The notes beneath the pieces are model-generated. The model had not been told where the DNA came from. It searched no databases and worked only from the letters and a program-made list of their open reading frames with translations. Positions 53,306 to 62,720 of a stretch of DNA of 64,000 bases are shown here, in pieces (positions within the stretch are counted from its first letter, which is position 1; each line of letters begins with the position of its first letter). Origin of the DNA: Dyadobacter sp. LHD-138 (lineage in GTDB: Bacteria > Bacteroidota > Bacteroidia > Cytophagales > Spirosomataceae); the NCBI RefSeq assembly GCF_030929615.1, contig NZ_JAVFVU010000016.1:1-64000 (forward strand), in the 5' to 3' direction. The position numbers were made by a program, and so were the translations under genes.

Positions 53306-54259
53306 CTAAGCCAAAGTTTTCTGCTTCAGCCCTGTTTTTCTAATCTCGAATAAAATCGCTGTCGTCAAGACAATCGATACTAGAATTGTTGTCAACGGCA
53401 TGGTTTTGATTTCCTCGATGTTTACTTTCAGCACTTTGGTGTTGTACAAAAACATCATCACCAATACGAATCCGTTGTTGACAAAATGTGCCAGTATCGC
53501 CACTGATAACCTCCCAGACCAATAATACAAATATCCGAACAACGCCCCGAGTATCATCCGTGGCAAAAATCCGTAGAATTGAAAGTGAATAGCACTGAAA
53601 ATCGCAGCCGAAACCCAAATTGCAATATGTACATTGGCCCAATGTTGTGCAAGTTTACGTTGTATAATGCCACGAAACAACACCTCCTCACCTAAAGCAG
53701 GAAGAAGCACCACAACAGTCAGTGCAACGAGCAACTGGCCAATCTCCTGATAATTGGTCATAAACTTTGTCAGCATCGCATTCTGGTCCTCCTTGTCACG
53801 CATCCACGTTTCCAGCCACGACCAGGATTCGGGAAATACCATGTTGGAATTCCACGTAATAAACTGGCTGTTGATCGGAATAAAAACCAGAACGACAATC
53901 GCCGCAAGAAACCAGGTGATCGGGGCAGGCTTTTTCCTGAAATTAAAATCCTGCAAATCCTTACGCTCCATATAAAACCAATACAGCAGCGAAGGCAGCA
54001 GATAAGAAAAAAAGTGTACTATACCCTGCAAAACCATCATGGCGATCCATCCGTTGGGAATATTTTCAGGATGAATAAACAATTCTGTCATCAAACCCGT
54101 GATACTATCTGCATCAGAACCAGTTATCAAGGCAAGGATGAGAACTGCCAACACATTACCCACAGCCATTCCAATAAGCACGAAACCAACCAAGACCAAC
54201 AAACCTCCCAATGTACCGGGCACTCGTGTATGTACCAAATTTGAATAACTTTTTTGCAT
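53306..54259 (-). CDS. CPBP family intramembrane glutamic protease (Abi/CAAX-like)
   Basis: This 317-residue membrane protein has about eight helices. The CPBP active-site motifs are present: ALGEEVLFRGIIQRKL (EExxxR), FSAIHFQFYGFLPRM (FxxxH) and LAHFVNNGFVLVM (HxxxN/B). This family includes Rce1-like proteases and bacterial Abi proteins; substrates are unknown here. I chose the ATG at 54259, because the frame remains open further upstream only as an antisense shadow of dusB. It is divergent from dusB and probably heads the operon with DUF2007 and cdsA. Confidence 0.9.
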   Translation of the reverse strand: MQKSYSNLVHTRVPGTLGGLLVLVGFVLIGMAVGNVLAVLILALITGSDADSITGLMTELFIHPENIPNGWIAMMVLQGIVHFFSYLLPSLLYWFYMERKDLQDFNFRKKPAPITWFLAAIVVLVFIPINSQFITWNSNMVFPESWSWLETWMRDKEDQNAMLTKFMTNYQEIGQLLVALTVVVLLPALGEEVLFRGIIQRKLAQHWANVHIAIWVSAAIFSAIHFQFYGFLPRMILGALFGYLYYWSGRLSVAILAHFVNNGFVLVMMFLYNTKVLKVNIEEIKTMPLTTILVSIVLTTAILFEIRKTGLKQKTLA

Positions 54260-54380
54260 AATTGGTGTAAATTTACAGCTAATTATGAATTTAAAAATAT
54301 CGGGGGACTGTTGATGGATAAGAAAAGGTCGTTGAAACCTTGATAAATTCTGTCCCCAGGCATATCCTGACACATCATAA

Positions 54381-55370
54381 ATGGTAAAAATAGGTAAAAT
54401 AGAACTGAGCGATTTCCCGCTGCTGCTTGCTCCGATGGAGGATGTGAGCGACCCGCCCTTTAGGGCTGTATGCAAGGAAAACGGTGCGGATTTGATGTAC
54501 ACGGAATTTATTTCTTCGGAAGGATTAATTCGTGATGCAGCAAAAAGTGTGCAGAAACTGGACATTTTTGAATATGAAAGACCCGTGGGCATCCAGCTTT
54601 TTGGCAGCGATGTTGAAACGATGGGATCCTGCGCAGAAATTGCTTCGAAAGTAAATCCGGACCTGATCGATATTAATTATGGATGTCCGGTAAAAAATGT
54701 AGCTTGCCGCGGTGCCGGTGCTGCCTTGTTACAGGATATCCCTAAAATGGTACGCATGACCGAATCCGTCATTAAATCCACGCATTTGCCGGTAACGGTA
54801 AAAACAAGGCTGGGATGGGATGAAAGCACGAAAAATGTTCAGGAAGTTGCAGAAAGATTGCAGGATATCGGTATTCAGGCACTTTCGGTACATGGAAGAA
54901 CGCGCGTACAAATGTATAAGGGTGAAGCAGACTGGACCCTGATCTCCAGAATAAAGGATAATCCGCGCATCACGATTCCTATTTTTGGAAACGGCGATGT
55001 GGACAGTCCTGAAAAGGCACTGGAGTATAAAAACCGCTTTGGCGTCGACGGGATCATGATCGGCCGGGCGACCATCGGCAATCCGTGGATTTTTAATGAG
55101 ATTAAGCATTTTGTAAAAACAGGCGAAAAACTTGCTCCTCCTACCCTGGCTGAGCGTGTGGCCGTTTGCCGCCGCCATCTCGAATTTTCCATTCGCTGGA
55201 AAGGACCAATCGCGGGCGTTTTCGAAATGAGACGTCATTATACCAATTATTTTAAGGGACTGGAACATTTCAAACCTTTCCGTATGCGCCTGGTAGAGGG
55301 TATGACTTTTGAAGAACTGGATGAAATACTCAATGAAGTCGTACTGGAATACAGCGAAGCCTTATGTTAA
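54381..55370 (+). CDS. tRNA-dihydrouridine synthase (DusB-like)
   Basis: This 329-residue FMN enzyme is of the Dus family. PLLLAPMEDVSDPPFR binds the flavin, and INYGCPVKNVACRGAGAALL holds the catalytic Cys and the neighbouring GAG motif. SVHGRTRVQMYKG and FGNGDVDSPEKAL complete the barrel, and a C-terminal helical tRNA-binding domain follows. It reduces uridines in tRNA D-loops using NADPH. The subgroup (DusB type) is assigned by overall resemblance. Its stop overlaps the start of the biotin-carrier gene (ATGTTAA), so the two are translationally coupled. Confidence 0.9.
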   Translation: MVKIGKIELSDFPLLLAPMEDVSDPPFRAVCKENGADLMYTEFISSEGLIRDAAKSVQKLDIFEYERPVGIQLFGSDVETMGSCAEIASKVNPDLIDINYGCPVKNVACRGAGAALLQDIPKMVRMTESVIKSTHLPVTVKTRLGWDESTKNVQEVAERLQDIGIQALSVHGRTRVQMYKGEADWTLISRIKDNPRITIPIFGNGDVDSPEKALEYKNRFGVDGIMIGRATIGNPWIFNEIKHFVKTGEKLAPPTLAERVAVCRRHLEFSIRWKGPIAGVFEMRRHYTNYFKGLEHFKPFRMRLVEGMTFEELDEILNEVVLEYSEALC

Positions 55371-55885
55371 AAATTAAAGTAGGTGATAAAAGCGGCGACG
55401 CGACGCAGGATGAATCTTTTGAAATAACCCAGAAGGAAAATCAGTGGCTGATCGGTACAGATATTTTTGACGGAGACATTGTAAAGCTGAATGACAGCCT
55501 CTTTCACGTACTTTGGCAAAACCGTTCTTTCACTGTGGAAGTGGAGGAATCCAATATCGCCGACAAAACTTTCAAATTGCTGATCAACGGGCAGCCTTAT
55601 GAAACCTCTGCAAAAGATCAGTTTGATCTGTTGCTGGAAGGGCTTGGTATGCAGGCAACAGCCACAAAAAAAATCAACAATCTTAAAGCACCCATGCCCG
55701 GACTTATCCAGTCTGTTGCGGTAACACCGGGCCAGGAAGTGGAAAAGGGAGACACCTTACTGGTTTTGGTTGCGATGAAGATGGAAAATATTATAAAGTC
55801 TGCCGGCAGCGGTATTGTGAAAACCGTAAAAGTTACACCGGGCGAGATTGTAGAAAAAAACCAGGTATTGATAGAGTTTCAATAA
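55364..55885 (+). CDS. Biotin carboxyl carrier protein of an acyl-CoA carboxylase
   Basis: This 173-residue protein has a C-terminal biotinyl domain (about 104-173) with the biotinylation site LVAMKMENIIKS, Lys139, 34 residues before the end as usual. The N-terminal ~100 residues form a strand-rich domain like those of propionyl-CoA or methylcrotonyl-CoA carboxylase carriers. This suggests it serves an acyl-CoA carboxylase rather than AccB of fatty-acid synthesis. The only carboxyltransferase in the window is at 28308. Its 7-bp overlap with dusB is functionally unexplained. Confidence 0.88.
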   Translation: MLKIKVGDKSGDATQDESFEITQKENQWLIGTDIFDGDIVKLNDSLFHVLWQNRSFTVEVEESNIADKTFKLLINGQPYETSAKDQFDLLLEGLGMQATATKKINNLKAPMPGLIQSVAVTPGQEVEKGDTLLVLVAMKMENIIKSAGSGIVKTVKVTPGEIVEKNQVLIEFQ

Positions 55886-55948
55886 ATTCCTTGGTAATCT
55901 GAACTACCTACGCTTATTTTTACAAAATAAAACACCAACAAACAAATC

Positions 55949-56668
55949 ATGCCCCAACCAAAATACAAACGTATCCTTCTCAAACTTAGCGGAGAAGCAC
56001 TCAACGGTGGAGATAAAACACAAGTAATCGACTTTAATATTCTGGACAGCTATTCAAGTGAGATCAGAAAAATTGCGGATGCAGGTGTACAAATAGCAAT
56101 CGTTATTGGAGGAGGAAATATTTTCCGGGGAGCGTCGGTGGAAAAATCCGGTATTGACAGAGTTCAAGGCGACCATATGGGCATGTTAGCTACTGTTATT
56201 AACGGGATGGCCATTCAGAGTTCTCTTGAAAAACACGGCATGCGTACACGGCTCATGTCAGCGATTAAAATGGAGCAGGTTTGCGAGCCATTGATCCGTC
56301 GCCGGGCCGTACGTCACCTGGAAAAAGGCCGTATCGTCATCTTTGGTGCCGGTACAGGAAACCCTTACTTCACAACCGACACCACAGCCGGTCTTCGCGC
56401 GATTGAGTCCGAATCGGAAGTTGTATTAAAAGGTACCCGTGTAGACGGCGTTTATACGGCCGATCCTGAAAAAGATCCTTCGGCGACCAAGTATACGCAG
56501 CTTACTTTCGATGAAGCATTGTCCAAAAATCTTAAGATCATGGACCTGACCGCATTCACACTTTGTAAAGAAAACAATGTCCCGATCATCGTTTTTGATA
56601 TGAACAAACCTGGTAATCTTTATGACCTGGTGATGGGTGGAGAAGTTGGGACTTTGATATCGAATTAA
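55949..56668 (+). CDS. pyrH: UMP kinase
   Basis: This 239-residue bacterial UMP kinase is of the amino-acid-kinase fold: [35 protein letters not shown] (phosphate binding), [15 protein letters not shown] and FFGAGTG-like [18 protein letters not shown]. It phosphorylates UMP to UDP with ATP and is typically hexameric and allosteric. The length is standard. It is followed by frr after 27 bp, the common pyrH-frr pair. Confidence 0.97.
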   Translation: MPQPKYKRILLKLSGEALNGGDKTQVIDFNILDSYSSEIRKIADAGVQIAIVIGGGNIFRGASVEKSGIDRVQGDHMGMLATVINGMAIQSSLEKHGMRTRLMSAIKMEQVCEPLIRRRAVRHLEKGRIVIFGAGTGNPYFTTDTTAGLRAIESESEVVLKGTRVDGVYTADPEKDPSATKYTQLTFDEALSKNLKIMDLTAFTLCKENNVPIIVFDMNKPGNLYDLVMGGEVGTLISN

Positions 56669-56695
56669 TAGAAAAACAATACCACCAAGTAAATC

Positions 56696-57256
56696 ATGGA
56701 AGAAATAGAATTATATCTGGACGACGCCAAAGACACCATGGAAGGTGCCATCAAACACCTTATTATTGAACTGGGAAAAATACGCGCCGGCAAGGCATCT
56801 CCTCAAATGCTGGACGGCCTCCAGATTGATTATTACGGCACAATGACCCCTTTGTCCAACGTCGCGACGATCAACACCCCGGATGCCAGGACTATTGCCA
56901 TTAAGCCGTTTGAAAGAAAAATTATTAATGACATTGAGAAAGCGATCCGTAACGGAAATTTAGGTTTCGCTCCTTCTAATGACGGGGAAATGATCCGTAT
57001 TTCCGTTCCGCCACTTAACGAAGAACGCCGCCGTGAGCTTGCAAAACGTGCGAAAAACGAGGTTGAGACAGCCAAAATCAATATCCGTAACATTCGTCAG
57101 GATGCGAACAATGCGCTTCGTAAATTAACGAAAGAAGGCGTTGCAGAAGATTTGGTAAAACTTAGTGAGGACCGTGTTCAGCAGCTTACCAATAGCTTTG
57201 TTTCAAAAGTGGAGCAAATTCTTGCTGCCAAGGAAAAAGAGATTATGGAAGTTTAA
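56696..57256 (+). CDS. frr: Ribosome recycling factor
   Basis: This 186-residue protein has the RRF plan of a long three-helix bundle plus a small beta domain: IRAGKASPQMLDGLQIDYYG, ATINTPDARTIAIKPFE, AIRNGNLGFAPSNDG and RRRELAKRAKNEVETAKINIRNIRQDAN. It splits post-termination ribosomes with EF-G. It lies in the expected context just after pyrH and is followed by a strong terminator shared with the convergent gene. Confidence 0.98.
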   Translation: MEEIELYLDDAKDTMEGAIKHLIIELGKIRAGKASPQMLDGLQIDYYGTMTPLSNVATINTPDARTIAIKPFERKIINDIEKAIRNGNLGFAPSNDGEMIRISVPPLNEERRRELAKRAKNEVETAKINIRNIRQDANNALRKLTKEGVAEDLVKLSEDRVQQLTNSFVSKVEQILAAKEKEIMEV

Positions 57257-57280
57257 TCCAGCGGTTGGCCTTTTGCTGTT

Positions 57281-57323
57281 AGCAAAAAATCCCGCAGAAG
57301 TAATTTCTGCGGGATTTTTTGCT
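57281..57323. terminator. Very strong bidirectional terminator between frr and the UDP-xylose synthase gene
   Basis: A perfect 19-bp stem (agcaaaaaatcccgcagaa / ttctgcgggattttttgct) with a 5-nt loop. Outer gctgttagc/gctaacagc arms extend the pairing to 57275-57336. Confidence 0.92.
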
Positions 57324-57347
57324 AATCGCTAACAGCTAAATCCTAAA

Positions 57348-58349
57348 TTATATTTTCTCGTCTTCTTTTTTAAAGCTCTCGAAACCGCGGTGGTTTGACT
57401 CTTCATACAATCTTTCCTTAGGTAGGCTGCGGAAATAATCGTAAGTGATTTTCAGACCTTCTGCGCGGGATACTTTCGGCTCCCAGCCAAGAATTTCTTT
57501 TGCTTTGGTAATATCAGGCTGACGTTGTTTCGGATCATCCTGTGGAAGGTCTTTATAAACCACTTTCTGGTCTGTGCCCGTCAAAGCGATAATCTCTTCT
57601 GCAAATTCTTTAATTGTAATCTCACCCGGGTTTCCGATGTTAACTGGCAATGAATAATCGCTCAGCAACAAACGGTAAATTCCTTCAACCAGGTCATCCA
57701 CATAGCAGAATGCACGTGTTTGAGAGCCATCACCAAAGATTGTGATATCTTCACCGCGAAGCGCCTGTCCGATAAATGCAGGCAATACACGTCCGTCATT
57801 CAATCGCATTCTCGGGCCGTAGGTGTTAAAAATACGAACAATACGTGTTTCAACCTCATGATAACGGTGGTAAGCCATGGTGATCGCTTCCTGATAACGT
57901 TTCGCCTCATCGTAGCAGCCTCTTGGCCCGATCGGGTTTACGTGGCCCCAATATTCTTCTGTCTGCGGGTGAACCAAAGGATCCCCGTACACTTCAGAAG
58001 TGGAAGCGATGATAAAACGTGCTTTTTTTGCAAGCGCAAGTCCCAATAAATTATGCGTTCCCATGGCACCCACTTTCAGGGTCTGGATAGGAATTTTCAA
58101 ATAATCAATCGGGCTGGCCGGAGAGGCGAAATGCAGGATATAATCCAAATCTCCGGGAATATGCACGTATTTGGTAACGTCGTGATGATTAAACTCGAAA
58201 TTTGGATTAGGCATCAGATGTTCAATGTTGCGCAGGTCGCCTGTGATCAGGTTGTCCATTGCGATAACATACATCCCCTCTTTTAAAAATCGCTCACAAA
58301 GATGCGACCCTAAAAAACCTGCCGCTCCGGTTATTAATACACGCTTCAT
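57348..58349 (-). CDS. UDP-glucuronate decarboxylase (UDP-xylose synthase)
   Basis: This 333-residue extended short-chain dehydrogenase has the NAD site [12 protein letters not shown] and the catalytic [14 protein letters not shown] and YDEAK (Tyr-xxx-Lys near 145). The stretch [21 protein letters not shown] is diagnostic of UDP-xylose synthases, and [17 protein letters not shown] and [16 protein letters not shown] follow. It converts UDP-glucuronate to UDP-xylose in the cytosol. The UDP-glucose dehydrogenase gene lies directly upstream on the same strand, giving a complete UDP-glucose to UDP-xylose route for surface glycans. The tail is charged (KKEDEKI). Confidence 0.93.
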   Translation of the reverse strand: MKRVLITGAAGFLGSHLCERFLKEGMYVIAMDNLITGDLRNIEHLMPNPNFEFNHHDVTKYVHIPGDLDYILHFASPASPIDYLKIPIQTLKVGAMGTHNLLGLALAKKARFIIASTSEVYGDPLVHPQTEEYWGHVNPIGPRGCYDEAKRYQEAITMAYHRYHEVETRIVRIFNTYGPRMRLNDGRVLPAFIGQALRGEDITIFGDGSQTRAFCYVDDLVEGIYRLLLSDYSLPVNIGNPGEITIKEFAEEIIALTGTDQKVVYKDLPQDDPKQRQPDITKAKEILGWEPKVSRAEGLKITYDYFRSLPKERLYEESNHRGFESFKKEDEKI

Positions 58350-58404
58350 GAATTATGTAATTAGATTTTGAGATTAAAATGGCAGATCTGAGATATTAAA
58401 AATT

Positions 58405-58458
58405 GAGATTTCAGGGATAAAATTATGCGTTCAAACATAATCTGATTCCTGAAATCTC
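58405..58458 (-). terminator. Hairpin between the UDP-glucose dehydrogenase and UDP-xylose synthase genes
   Basis: The arms gagatttcagg and cctgaaatctc are perfectly complementary (11 bp) around a ~32-nt A/T-rich loop. It may terminate or partly attenuate the dehydrogenase transcript. Confidence 0.45.
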
Positions 58459-58475
58459 TATCTCAAAATCTATAA

Positions 58476-59786
58476 TTATGATACTTTTTCTCTACCAATA
58501 CTGAAATAAGTATAACCCATTTCACGCATCGTGCTCAATTCGTAAAGGTTACGTCCGTCAAAAATTACTTTATTTTTAAGTAATTTACTCATTTTTTCAA
58601 ATTCAGGCGTACGGAACTGAGGCCATTCGGTAAAGATCATCAAAGCATCGGCATCATCCAGGGCTGCATAAGGCGTGTGGCAGAAAGTAACTCTTTCTCC
58701 CAAAACTCCTTTCACGTTGTCCATCGCTTCCGGATCGTAAACCGTTACAATGGCACCTGCTTCAAGCAAAGCCTCGATATTCTCCAAAGCCGGCGCTTCA
58801 CGGATATCGTCCGTATAAGGTTTGAAAGCCAATCCCCAAACGGCTATCGTCTTTCCTTTCAGATCATTATCGAAGAAATTATTTACCATCGGCAAAAGCT
58901 TTTTCTTCTGATCATCATTGACCTGCATAACAGATTTCAAAATTCTGAAATCATAGTTATAGTCTTCTGATGTTTTAGCCAAAGCCTGAACATCCTTCGG
59001 GAAACAGCTTCCACCATAACCGATACCTGCAAAAAGGAAACGTTTTCCGATCCGGCTGTCGGTTCCGATACCACGACGAATGTCATCCACGTTCGCACCT
59101 ACCTTTTCGCAAAGGTTTGCGATCTCGTTCATGAACGTAATTTTCATGGCAAGGAAAGAATTCGCAGCGTATTTCGTCATTTCAGCGGAACGCTCGTCCA
59201 TGAAAATTACAGGATTCCCCTGACGAACCAACGGCGCGTAAAGTTTCTCCATAACCTTTTTGGCCTTCTCAGAAGTTGTTCCTACCACAACGCGGTCAGG
59301 CTTCATGAAATCTTCAACGGCAACACCTTCACGTAAAAACTCAGGATTTGAAACGACATCAAACTCAACTTTCGCATTTTTGGCGATCGCAGCATGTACC
59401 TTTTCAGCGGTTCCAACAGGAACAGTACTTTTGTCAATGATCACCGCATATTGTTCTAAAATATGGCCCAGATCATCTGCCACTTTAAGGATATACTTCA
59501 AATCAGCAGACCCATCTTCACCCGGAGGCGTAGGCAATGCCAAAAAGATTACCTCTGCACCCTTAATTCCTTCGGCTAGATTGGTTGTAAACTGTAAACG
59601 GCCTTCGGCAACATTACGGTCGAAAAGTACGTCCAAACCCGGTTCATAAATGGGAATGTCACCGTTTAACATACGCTCTACTTTCTTAGCGTCGATGTCT
59701 ACGCAAAATACCTGATTACCTGTTTCGGCAAAACAAGTTCCTGTTACCAAACCAACATAACCGGTTCCTACTACTGCTATTTTCAT
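58476..59786 (-). CDS. ugd: UDP-glucose 6-dehydrogenase
   Basis: This 436-residue enzyme oxidises UDP-glucose to UDP-glucuronate with two NAD+. It has the N-terminal Rossmann site MKIAVVGTGYVGLVTGTCFAE, the dimer-helix region with VDDIRRGIGTDSRIG and the catalytic Cys in YGGSCFPKDVQAL (~260). The C-terminal NAD-like domain has VWGLAFKPYTDDIREAP. The length matches bacterial Ugd/TuaD types. It sits immediately upstream of the UDP-xylose synthase gene, so UDP-glucuronate is probably channelled to UDP-xylose, though both sugars could be used. Confidence 0.96.
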   Translation of the reverse strand: MKIAVVGTGYVGLVTGTCFAETGNQVFCVDIDAKKVERMLNGDIPIYEPGLDVLFDRNVAEGRLQFTTNLAEGIKGAEVIFLALPTPPGEDGSADLKYILKVADDLGHILEQYAVIIDKSTVPVGTAEKVHAAIAKNAKVEFDVVSNPEFLREGVAVEDFMKPDRVVVGTTSEKAKKVMEKLYAPLVRQGNPVIFMDERSAEMTKYAANSFLAMKITFMNEIANLCEKVGANVDDIRRGIGTDSRIGKRFLFAGIGYGGSCFPKDVQALAKTSEDYNYDFRILKSVMQVNDDQKKKLLPMVNNFFDNDLKGKTIAVWGLAFKPYTDDIREAPALENIEALLEAGAIVTVYDPEAMDNVKGVLGERVTFCHTPYAALDDADALMIFTEWPQFRTPEFEKMSKLLKNKVIFDGRNLYELSTMREMGYTYFSIGREKVS

Positions 59787-60002
59787 AAAATTGTAATAAT
59801 AATATAGCTGCGATGAATTAGATTTCAGTTAACGCAAAAATTGCACTTTATTAAGCCAGACAAAATCCGACCAGAACAAAAGTAATTTTTTTAAACGAAT
59901 CCCGCTTCTTCTTACCATCATTTGTTTTTATTCGGTCAATGAAATATGTTGATTTCTTCTTATAATTGAACAAAACAAATTTCATCATCAACAATAATCA
60001 TC

Positions 60003-61163
60003 ATGGACACTTCCAGCACAGCTGAAAACCCTGGGTCCGGAATTCGTTCCCTTATCGAGCAGTCGGTACGTGATTTCGCAGCAAGGGAACTAAAACCAAA
60101 CATGAACCAATGGGATGAGGCGCAGTTTTTCCCAAAAGATGTTTTCCATAAACTGGGTGAACTTGGCGTCATGGGTATGCTCGTCCCGGAAGAATTTGGC
60201 GGCGCCGGCCTGGGATATGACGAATACGTGACAGCTATTATTGAGCTTTCCAAAGTTGATCCTTCCATTGGCCTGTCGATGGCGGCCCATAATTCACTTT
60301 GTACCAATCATATTCTGATGTTTGGCAGTGAGGAGCAAAAAAAGAATTATTTACCCCAACTCGCTTCGGGAAAATGGCTTGGTGCCTGGGGATTGACCGA
60401 ACCCAATACGGGTTCTGACGCCGGAAACATGCGTACCGTCGCCGTCCGCGAAGGTGACGGCTGGCTTATTAACGGATCTAAAAATTTTATTACCAATGGC
60501 AAAAGCGGAGACCTCACCGTGCTGATCGCTAGGACCGGTGAGCCTGGTGATAAACACGGCGCCACCGCATTTATTATCCCTCAGGGAACACCCGGTTTCA
60601 CGGCAGGCCGGAAGGAAAACAAACTGGGCATGCGCGCATCTGAAACGGTAGAACTTATTTTCCAGGATTGCTTTATTTCCGATAGCCAAAGAATGGGTGA
60701 AGTCGGAGATGGTTTTATTCAGTCTTTAAAAGTACTGGACGGGGGAAGAATTTCGATCGCTGCGCTGGGCGTTGGCACCGCAATGGGTGCTTACGAAGCT
60801 GCATTGGCCTATTCCAAAGAGAGAAAACAATTCGGCAAGGCCATTTGTGATTTCCAGGCTATTGCTTTCAAGCTTGCAGATATGTATACCGATATCCAGG
60901 CATCCTCGCTGTTGACCTATCACGCTGCGGCTCTGAAAGACCAGGGGGAAAAAGTAACCCTTCCGAGCGCGGTTGCCAAATACCATGCATCAGAAACCGC
61001 CGTTCGGGTCGCCAATGAAGCGGTACAGATTTTTGGCGGCTATGGTTTTACCAAAGATTATCCCGTTGAAAAATTTTACAGGGACAGCAAACTTTGTACG
61101 ATCGGTGAAGGGACCAGCGAAATTCAAAAAATGGTTATCTCAAAAGAAATTCTAAGAGATTAA
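60003..61163 (+). CDS. Acyl-CoA dehydrogenase
   Basis: This 386-residue FAD enzyme is of the short/medium-chain acyl-CoA dehydrogenase family. It has the middle-domain WGLTEPNTGSDAGNMRT flavin segment, KNFITNGKSGDLTVL, the ERKQFGKAICDFQAIAFKLADM helix and the C-terminal QIFGGYGFTKDYPVEKFYRDSK. IGEGTSEIQ contains the usual catalytic Glu. It oxidises acyl-CoA to enoyl-CoA and passes electrons to ETF. Chain length is not readable. It starts ~215 bp from ugd in the opposite direction and is monocistronic or loosely linked to the SPFH gene. Confidence 0.95.
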   Translation: MDTSSTAENPGSGIRSLIEQSVRDFAARELKPNMNQWDEAQFFPKDVFHKLGELGVMGMLVPEEFGGAGLGYDEYVTAIIELSKVDPSIGLSMAAHNSLCTNHILMFGSEEQKKNYLPQLASGKWLGAWGLTEPNTGSDAGNMRTVAVREGDGWLINGSKNFITNGKSGDLTVLIARTGEPGDKHGATAFIIPQGTPGFTAGRKENKLGMRASETVELIFQDCFISDSQRMGEVGDGFIQSLKVLDGGRISIAALGVGTAMGAYEAALAYSKERKQFGKAICDFQAIAFKLADMYTDIQASSLLTYHAAALKDQGEKVTLPSAVAKYHASETAVRVANEAVQIFGGYGFTKDYPVEKFYRDSKLCTIGEGTSEIQKMVISKEILRD

Positions 61164-61179
61164 ACGATGCCATCCATCA

Positions 61180-61227
61180 CGATCTATTACCGACAGGCTC
61201 GTTTGCGGCTCGTTGGTAACAGATCGT
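61180..61227 (+). terminator. Hairpin after the acyl-CoA dehydrogenase gene
   Basis: An imperfect inverted repeat (cgatctattaccgac... / ...gttggtaacagatcg) lies 17 bp past the stop, without a clear T run. Confidence 0.45.
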
Positions 61228-61282
61228 TAGGAATCCGTCAGATACAAAGTTATTTTCGTACTAAACCATAATCTCAAATACT

Positions 61283-62197
61283 ATGACTCCTTTATTAGTA
61301 CTTCTGGCCCTTGTTGTACTCACCATTCTGATGACGGTGAAAGTTGTACCGCAGCAGACTGCCTATGTACTGGAACGACTTGGTAAATTTTATGGGGTGC
61401 TGCAACCGGGTATTAATTTTATCATTCCCTTTTTCGACCGAATCGCTTATAAATACACACTCAAAGAATCTGCCATTGACATTCCCGAACAAATCTGTAT
61501 CACGCGTGATAATGTACAGGTGCGCATGGACGGGGTTATTTTCATTCAGGTAATTGACCCTAAGAAAGCTGCCTACGGCATTGCTGATTATACATTTGCC
61601 GTGATCCAACTTGCCCAAACCACCATGCGTAGTGAAATCGGAAAGCTGGATCTTGATAAGACTTTTGAAGAACGTATGACCATTAACCGCGCCGTAGTAC
61701 AGTCCATTGATGACGCCGCGATAGGCTGGGGCGTAAAAGTGCTTCGCTATGAAATAAAAAATATCACACCGCCCCAAAGCGTGCTGATCGCCATGGAAAA
61801 ACAAATGCAGGCTGAACGGGAACGCCGGGCTGTTATTTTGCAATCTGATGGTGAAAAACAGGCCGCTATCAATGTGGCGGAAGGACAAAAACAAAAGGTT
61901 GTTCTGGAATCGGAAGGTTTGCGTTTACGGCAGATCAACGAAGCAGAAGGGGAAGCCGCGGCTTTAAAATCTGTCGCGGCGGCTACTGCCGAAAGTATCA
62001 AACTGGTTGCAATGGCCATTCAAAATGAAGGTGGCATTGAAGCCGTTCAGTTAAAAGTGGCGCAGAATTTTGTCGACCAGTTCGGAAAACTGGCGAAAGC
62101 AGGAAATACACTTATTCTTCCGGCCAACTTCGCCGACATGGGCTCAATGATTGCCACAGCCATGACTATTGTAAAATCATCCGAACCAAAGAAATAA
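61283..62197 (+). CDS. SPFH/Band 7 (stomatin-like, QmcA) protein
   Basis: This 304-residue protein has one N-terminal membrane segment (LLVLLALVVLTILMTVKVV) followed by the SPFH domain: VPQQTAYVLERLGKFYGVLQPGINFIIPFFDRIAYK, the DNVQVRMDGVIFIQV strand pair and RSEIGKLDLDKTFEER. A coiled-coil region rich in Ala, Glu and Gln follows (QMQAERERRAVILQSDGEKQAAINVAEG). Such proteins form large membrane-bound rings. The NfeD-like gene overlaps its stop (TAATG), the classical stomatin-NfeD pair. Confidence 0.95.
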   Translation: MTPLLVLLALVVLTILMTVKVVPQQTAYVLERLGKFYGVLQPGINFIIPFFDRIAYKYTLKESAIDIPEQICITRDNVQVRMDGVIFIQVIDPKKAAYGIADYTFAVIQLAQTTMRSEIGKLDLDKTFEERMTINRAVVQSIDDAAIGWGVKVLRYEIKNITPPQSVLIAMEKQMQAERERRAVILQSDGEKQAAINVAEGQKQKVVLESEGLRLRQINEAEGEAAALKSVAAATAESIKLVAMAIQNEGGIEAVQLKVAQNFVDQFGKLAKAGNTLILPANFADMGSMIATAMTIVKSSEPKK

Positions 62198-62640
62198 TGA
62201 TGGAATTGTCGTTGCCACAAATATGGATGATTATCGGACTGCTGATGCTGGTAGCAGAATTGGTGAGCGTCGTATTGGTTTTTATATTTTTCGCCGTTGG
62301 CGGATTGGTTACTGCCTTGTTGGCCGCTCTGGGCATATTGCCAACGCTGGAATATCAGATTGTAGCTTTCTCGACAATTTCTATGCTCACATTAATACTT
62401 TTCAGAAAACATGCGAAGAAATTACTGGAGACAAGGCGTGGCAAACAGGAAGAATACAAAGAATTTATAGGCGAAACAGCCATGGTCATCCGGGATATTC
62501 CCTCGGACGGTTCCGGGAAAATATACTATCGGGGTGCAGAATGGAGTGCCACCTCCAATAACCACAATCCCATTGACGCAGGCAGTAAAGTCATTATTCA
62601 ACGGACAGAAGGCATTACTTTGATTGTGGAAGAGTCTTAA
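62197..62640 (+). CDS. NfeD family membrane protein
   Basis: This 147-residue protein has two to three membrane helices (about 8-75) and a C-terminal OB-fold domain with FIGETAMVIRDIPSDGSGKIYYRGAEWSATSN and GSKVIIQRTEGITLIVEE. This is the short NfeD1b-like form without the ClpP-type protease domain. It partners with the preceding SPFH protein in membrane microdomain function. The start codon overlaps the SPFH stop. Confidence 0.92.
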   Translation: MMELSLPQIWMIIGLLMLVAELVSVVLVFIFFAVGGLVTALLAALGILPTLEYQIVAFSTISMLTLILFRKHAKKLLETRRGKQEEYKEFIGETAMVIRDIPSDGSGKIYYRGAEWSATSNNHNPIDAGSKVIIQRTEGITLIVEES

Positions 62641-62653
62641 TCTTATACCAATA

Positions 62654-62703
62654 AAAAGTGGCTGGATTTTCAGAAATCATATTTCCAAAACCCAGCCACT
62701 TTT
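62654..62703. terminator. Bidirectional terminator between nfeD and the PafA-like gene
   Basis: The arms aaaagtggctgg and ccagccactttt are perfectly complementary (12 bp) around a ~26-nt loop, between convergent stop codons. Confidence 0.8.
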
Positions 62704-62720
62704 GTACTAATTCAAAAAAC

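Noticed and set aside
54260..54592. 111-residue N-terminal extension of the CPBP protease frame
   Set aside because: It runs antisense into dusB and is Ser-rich without features; the ATG at 54259 gives the normal family start.
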